Assembly: GCA_964017145.1 (NCBI GenBank)
Contig: OZ024851.1
Location: 1,922,001-1,986,000 of the forward strand
Reading direction: 5' to 3'
Source of the DNA: Agrocybe praecox
Taxonomy: Eukaryota; Basidiomycota; Agaricomycetes; Agaricales; Agrocybaceae
Length of the DNA: 64,000 bases
The position numbers and the translations under genes were made by a program. The notes under the pieces were generated by a model. It did not search any database, was not told the DNA's origin, and was given only the letters and a program-made list of their open reading frames with translations. Below are positions 59,558 through 64,000 of the stretch, in pieces (positions within the stretch are counted from its first letter, which is position 1; each line of letters starts with the position of its first letter).

Positions 59558-60185
59558 CTAGGTTTTCCTCTGCTCCTCCCATTCCTCGAAAAGCAGACCC
59601 ATCAGGATAATGTCGATCCACTTTCCATTTTTCCACAAGGCTTTCCTTTGTCTTCCGTCCACCACAAACCCTCTTTAAGAACGGAAATTACTGTCAGGGA
59701 CGGAAGAAATATATATTTCAGGTAGCAACTTACTGTTTCTCGTAGACCTTAATACCTCTATCATTGCCTTCATATACCTCCAATGAAAGGCGATGCATAT
59801 TTAGATGCATAAATGCATGATCGATCATGAACCTTGTGATCTGCGTCCCGTATCCCTTGTTCCAAAATTCCGGCATTAAAACGATGGAATATTTCGAGTG
59901 TCGCTGGGCACGGTCACCGTTTGCCCAAAATGCAGTCATCCCCACAAATTGAGGTGTGTCGCTGCCATGCTTTGGGAAGGTTTCTATTATACAGAACATC
60001 TCTGCCTCGGTGTCGATGCTCTCTTTGAACGACTCCTTCAGCTTTTGTCCGCGTGGAACCATAAGACGCTCGGTTATGAAGGTTACGACTTCGGTGTTGT
60101 TGTACATGCTGAGAATGTGATCAATATCATCTGAGGGTGGTGCTTGGAAGGCCCGTAGTCGTAAGCCGCAGCTAAGGTCGAACAT
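59558..60185 (-). CDS. GNAT N-acetyltransferase (RimJ/RimL type), paralogue 1
   Basis: Two exons, about 190 residues. ATG 60183-60185 begins MFDLSCGLRLRAFQAPPSDD. It has a typical Acetyltransf_3 layout: QFVGMTAFW strand, SIVLMPEFWNKGYGTQITRF with the acetyl-CoA pyrophosphate loop (NKGYGT), then AFMHLNMHRLSLEVYEGNDR. The intron (gtaagt to the ttaaag acceptor, 59731-59665 approximately) joins YEKQ to GFVVDGRQRKALWKNGKWID. It ends EEWEEQRKT (stop 59558-59560). Such enzymes acetylate protein N-termini or small amines; the substrate is unknown. It is followed by two paralogues on the same strand. Confidence 0.75.
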
Positions 60186-60875
60186 GTTGTACGAGGAGGG
60201 AGATTGTCCCAGCTGTTAGGTACATTTCTAGGGTAATATTCGCATATTATAAGAGATTCAAGCACGGAAGCGAAGCTCGGTGAGGAGTCATAGTGGTAAA
60301 AGTTGAGTCACTGGCAGAAGGGAAAGCATATGATCCTGCCAACCATAAATAATGCAAGTCAGTCCGACGTATGCGCTGACTGCCAATGTACTATTTATGC
60401 GCTGTCGATAGCAGATTATGAACTTGTCGATCAACATGGAAGCTAAAATAGCAGACTCGTGCGCATGGTGATCCTACTATTATAATCAATAAGCTTGACC
60501 GAGAAAATCGCTTCTTAACCTCGTACCACTACCACCACCATCACCGCATTTTCCCAAGCTGACATCAGGTCGGCGGCAGTCCTACAAGGCACAAAGTAAA
60601 TAGTGATAACATACAAAAGTCTACCTACATACTGCACATAATAAATCAGGATGGCATCCACCAACCCTAGCAGAAAGAAACCCGTAGAAGCACTAACAAC
60701 GAGGGCCAGAGCTGCTGCTGCCAGCACGCAAATGAAGGACTCGAAAATCGCGAACAACGACGAAGACGAGACAGCTACGTATTGAAATACACGCGCTCGA
60801 CATCAATGATTCCAACTTGATTTTTGTTTTCATACCATATTTCGTCCATTAATATATTGTATTCCTCCCACTCGC
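60186..60875. other. Interval between GNAT genes, possible small membrane ORF
   Basis: A hydrophobic frame on the minus strand (60590-60757, LFAIFESFICVLAAAALALV then STGFFLLGLVDAIL) lacks an in-frame ATG. It could be an exon of a very small membrane protein with a donor after YYVQ, but I cannot place its start. Otherwise nothing. Confidence 0.3.
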
Positions 60876-61563
60876 TTATGCCTGTAAAACATGATCTACC
60901 TCACCAACAAGCTCGAATCCTTCCAATTTCTGTAGTTCCACCCATTCTTCTACAAGTATGCCCATATGAATTGTGTCCCTCCATTTCCCATTAGCCCATC
61001 TAGCCTTTCTTATTGTACCCTCATCAACGAACCCCCTGAAAATAATGTTTAACGGAACGGTTTAAAAGGTAAGAGACGAATACCGACATATTCTTGTAGA
61101 GGGATATTGCACGTTCGTTCCCTTCGAACACTTGTAAAGATATACGATGCATGTTCATCTGCACGAATGCATGCTTGAGGATGAACTTTGTGACCTCCGT
61201 CCCGTAACCCTTGCTCCAAAACTGCGGCATCAAGCTAATAGAAAAAGTGCCATGTCGATTTCCTCTTTCTCCGAGAGACCACAGTCCGGTTATTCCGACA
61301 AATTCAGGGAGAAGAGGTTCACCCAGATCGTTCTTCTGTGAAGGTGAGGGAATAGTCTCGACGATACAGAAGATTTCGGTCGAGTTGGACTCAATGGATG
61401 CCTGCATGGCGTCTTTGAATTTCTGACTGCGAGGAACTGCAAAACCATCGTTGATTAATGGAGCGACCTGTGCGTTATTGTGCATGGACATTATGTCATC
61501 TATATCTGACGATGGTGGTTGTCGATATTCACGTAGACGTAGTCCGCAGCTTAGGTCAAACAT
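60876..61563 (-). CDS. GNAT N-acetyltransferase (RimJ/RimL type), paralogue 2
   Basis: ATG 61561-61563 begins MFDLSCGLRLREYRQPPSSD. About 210 residues in two exons. Core: LPEFVGITGLWSLGERGNRH, SISLMPQFWSKGYGTEVTKF, AFVQMNMHRISLQVFEGNER. The donor gtcggt near 61079 (after KN-M) and the cag acceptor give MGFVDEGTIRKARWANGKWR and the longer tail LEGFELVGEVDHVLQA (stop 60876-60878). Very similar to paralogue 1 and in the same orientation, so a tandem duplicate. The pyrophosphate-loop residues (SKGYGT) are kept, so it is likely active. Confidence 0.75.
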
Positions 61564-61896
61564 GCTGAGATCTTGTGTAAGGGTGTGAGCTTACTCTACG
61601 TGTTCTCCTCTTTATATGCATACTGTTACGTATATCTCAAAAGGGGAAGTCATAAAGATAAGCGAGACACCACCGTCACGCTGTACATTTGCAAACTGAA
61701 CAAATGTATTGGTGCAAGTTAAGCGCAGTACGCCTGTCAGCATGTCTTTCTATAAATAGACGATGACTAACGTGTATAAAAAACATACTAAGTACAATGC
61801 AGAAATAAATAATAATCGTAAGTCGTAAAGTCATGATGGTCGATAATAAATACAACTAATACTATAGCATCTATGATCTATGCAGCAGCCTTGATT

Positions 61897-62569
61897 TTAT
61901 TCTGCTTCACTTCCTTCTCTGCTTTCAGCCCAATCATCTATCAAAATACCCATTTGAAAAACGTCTCTCCATCCTCCATCTACCCAATGTGATTTTCTCT
62001 GTCTTCCTTCTAAAAGAAATCCACTTAAAATATATTATGTATCAGTACCTAAGACCTAAAACAAATGCCAGAAATATTACTTACCAATTCTGATATAGCT
62101 TGATCGCTCTATCGTTTCCCTCAACCACTTCGAGAGATATGCGGTGCATATTCAAATGTCGGAAAGCGTAGTCCACCATGAATCTTGTAATTTCTTTGCC
62201 ATATCCTCTTCCCCAAAATTTCTTCGCGAGGATGATTGAAAATGTCGAGTGTCGCATCCCCCTCTCAGAACCCTCCCATAAAACGGAAAACCCAACAAAT
62301 TCCGGCTCTTTCCAACTGTTCAGATTGAGCATCTCCGTAGACTCGATGACTGGCGGCTGTGTAATAGTTTCTGCGACGCAGAACATCTCCGCGTGCTTCT
62401 CGATATCTTCTCTGTACCGCCGTTTCCCCGTTTCCCCTTGCGGCACCGTAAATCCTCGAGTTGATAGACGATTGACCTCTGCATCGTCAAGAAGTAAAGA
62501 GATATAGTCGAGGTCGACCAGAGGTCGGAAGGCACGAAGACGTATGCCGGCTTGGGGTAGTTCAAACAT
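61897..62569 (-). CDS. GNAT N-acetyltransferase (RimJ/RimL type), paralogue 3
   Basis: ATG 62567-62569 begins MFELPQAGIRLRAFRPLVDL. About 210 residues. Core: EPEFVGFSVLWEGSERGMRH, SIILAKKFWGRGYGKEITRF, AFRHLNMHRISLEVVEGNDR. The intron from gtaagt after YQN-TG to the ttttaag acceptor gives CGFLLEGRQRKSHWVDGGWR and the end AESREGSEAE (stop 61897-61899). It is the most diverged of the tandem three and has an added loop (VIESTEMLNLNSWK). Substrate unknown. Confidence 0.75.
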
Positions 62570-63380
62570 TGTCCGATGGACTCTGTGGAGTTTGTGGAAA
62601 TCAAAATGAAAACTAGAGATGGGGTAAGTGATTGATAAAAGCCAGGGAGAGAACGATAGCCTCCTTATATACTCGGAGACTCCAAAGGTGAGATATTTTC
62701 GCTTTCTCGGGCATCACTGTGGAAAGAACGTCCTTGAAGCAGGACTTACTTAGTAATCCCTGCATCTGCTGTAAGGGTTAGACATGAGCCCTACCAGCAA
62801 TTGCTATGAGACGCGACGTTCTCGGAGCTCCGAGAAACGTACTTGATGATGATGAATGTTTCTCTTCCGTTCGATGTGCACGGGCATCATGGTACAGCAA
62901 AGACAGTTCAAGTGATAATGTCAGTACAATCAAAGACTTGCAATAACCTCATCTTCCTCAGATTTCGCTCGATCCAGTCACTACCGCGAGCGCCTACACT
63001 GCCAGTGCCCCTATGCTCTATTTTTGATGGGACACATTTTGCCCAAATTTAGCGACCAGGGGAGCGAAGCACATCTGACCCTGACGTCAGAAATTCAGTG
63101 TCACAGTCCTGTGCGAGTTTGTGAGTGTTATGTGAGATAGTTGCGATGTCGGGCTATAGCATAAAAGTCCTTGGATGTCTGAAAAAATAATCAAATCAAG
63201 TCGAATGAGACCGGGCTACCTGGTTGTCACCGGCATATTTCCACCGCCCTTGCCCATCGGCGAATAAATTTAATCGCTTTTCAGCGCTAGTTCGTCTCAA
63301 GCGTTTCCAGAGAATCGGGGCTCACCTCATTGATTGCTACGGGCAGGATAAGTTCAAAGGGACAAGTTCCCTGTCATCAC
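62570..63380. other. Gene-free interval
   Basis: Upstream flank of GNAT paralogue 3 with a tatata-like element on the minus strand near 62665. No supported frame or RNA gene. Confidence 0.4.
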
Positions 63381-63834
63381 TCACATTATTCTACGTAGGC
63401 CGGTAACAACTAGGCCATCCTGAACTAGCATTTTACGAACGTTTGGTATGGAAACTCGGGAGACCATGGTCACTGTTTCAATAGTGTCTGATACCCAAGT
63501 AGCAAGACCATTAACCAACGTTGGCGAGATGCTGACTCCGTCATGTCCGTCAGGAAACGTGACTACGTCAACAAAACATATCAAGATGACGATAGGTACA
63601 CCCGATCGCACATGAACTTCGAAGCCCTGCCCTTGGTCTCGAAATAGTAAGTCACCGAATCACGATGTCAGAATCCTTGAAAGTGGCAATCATTGCCTGA
63701 AGCAGTTCAGTGACGCGGGTGGTGCTAATCAAAGTTTGAGGTCGGTTTGAGCTCAATGATGGTAATGGTAAACTTGATGCATCACTCGATGGATAAAAAA
63801 CACCGAACTTATCTTGTTGAGATTTACGACGCAT
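63381..63834 (-). CDS. Small putative gene of unknown function
   Basis: ATG 63832-63834 begins MRRKSQQDKFGVFYPSSDAS and runs to STTRVTELLQAMIATFKDSD. A second open stretch reads QGFEVHVRSGVPIVILICFV, then VDVVTFPDGHDG, and ends VTGLRRIM. A splice between about 63650 and 63635 would be needed, and I cannot fix its ends. No domain recognised; it may be chance. Confidence 0.25.
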
Positions 63835-63962
63835 ATACAGGTTTTAGCGGGCATGAAAGAGCGAGTGAGAGTCGAGAGTACAGACATAGTAGCTTTCGTC
63901 GGGAATCAAAAACTGACGAAAACATCGAAGGGCGGAGATTGAAAGATGAACGAAGAAAAAAG

Positions 63963-63968
63963 AAAAAA
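63963..63968 (-). terminator. RNA polymerase III T-run terminator
   Basis: Six T residues on the minus strand, 6 bases downstream of the tRNA 3' end, followed by a second T run. Confidence 0.55.
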
Positions 63969-63973
63969 TTAAG

Positions 63974-64000
63974 CTCTCTGACTGGGAGTCGAACCCAGCT
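63974..64000 (-). tRNA. tRNA, 3' part only (cut by the window end)
   Basis: Minus-strand reading gives a perfect T arm (CTGGG TTCGACT CCCAG, 63982-63998), the acceptor strand TCAGAGA (63975-63981) and discriminator G (63974). The 5' half, anticodon and any intron lie beyond the window, so the isotype cannot be called. The 5' acceptor strand should read TCTCTGA. Confidence 0.75.

Noticed and set aside
1..62569. A secondary-metabolite gene cluster (epoxide hydrolase, dienelactone hydrolase, NmrA-like dehydrogenase, AA8-like, GNATs)
   Set aside because: The enzymes are spread over 60 kb and no polyketide synthase, peptide synthetase, terpene cyclase, prenyltransferase or P450 is present.

Overview
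This looks like nuclear DNA of a mushroom-forming basidiomycete (Agaricomycetes). Genes are broken by many short GT-AG introns of about 50-60 bases, and families typical of that class are present: a DUF6533 membrane protein, large multispanning membrane-protein paralogues, an Agaricomycete-type F-box protein, a FIST-domain protein and a HeLo-like domain fused to a degenerate kinase. Housekeeping anchors are a delta-9 fatty-acid desaturase at 31.2-32.8 kb and the ribosome quality-control E3 ligase Listerin at 49.0-55.1 kb. The rest is accessory, paralogue-rich and partly decayed.

Layout. 0-5 kb: an open frame cut by the window edge, a secreted AA8-like (cellobiose dehydrogenase cytochrome-like) protein, and a decayed S9-family peptidase. 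5.7-8.5 kb: tandem seven-TM-type paralogues. 8.9-10.4 kb: first member (C) of a large membrane-protein family whose other members lie at 21.6-23.0 kb (D) and 28.1-29.6 kb (E, interrupted by one stop codon). 10.5-11.7 kb: epoxide hydrolase. 12.5-13.4 kb: coiled-coil protein with an Asn-rich C-terminus (P1). 13.9-16.0 kb: second decayed S9 copy. 17.1-21.0 kb: small membrane protein, FIST protein and dienelactone hydrolase. 23.4-26.5 kb: two further coiled-coil proteins with Asn-rich ends (P2, P3). 30.0-30.3 kb: Hsp20 pseudogene. 35.2-39.3 kb: a basic disordered protein, an Asn-motif protein (P4) and a HeLo-pseudokinase. 40.6-42.6 kb: DUF6533 protein. 42.8-45.1 kb: a decayed DNA transposon with terminal inverted repeats. 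45.9-57.9 kb: an inverted duplication of an F-box gene bracketing Listerin; the left arm carries a 649-base hAT-type MITE and the right arm preserves its empty site. 55.4-62.6 kb: an NmrA-like oxidoreductase, three tandem GNAT acetyltransferases, and a fourth GNAT broken exactly at the duplication junction. The window ends inside a tRNA.

How the genes may work together. Most neighbours have no shared pathway that I can see. The best candidate for a new system is the set of coiled-coil proteins with short Asn/aliphatic motifs at their ends (P1-P4), lying next to members of the C/D/E membrane family and, in one case, convergent with a HeLo-pseudokinase. This resembles the parts list of fungal amyloid-triggered, necroptosis-like cell death. 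That reading is inference from motif texture and gene order, not a demonstrated system.
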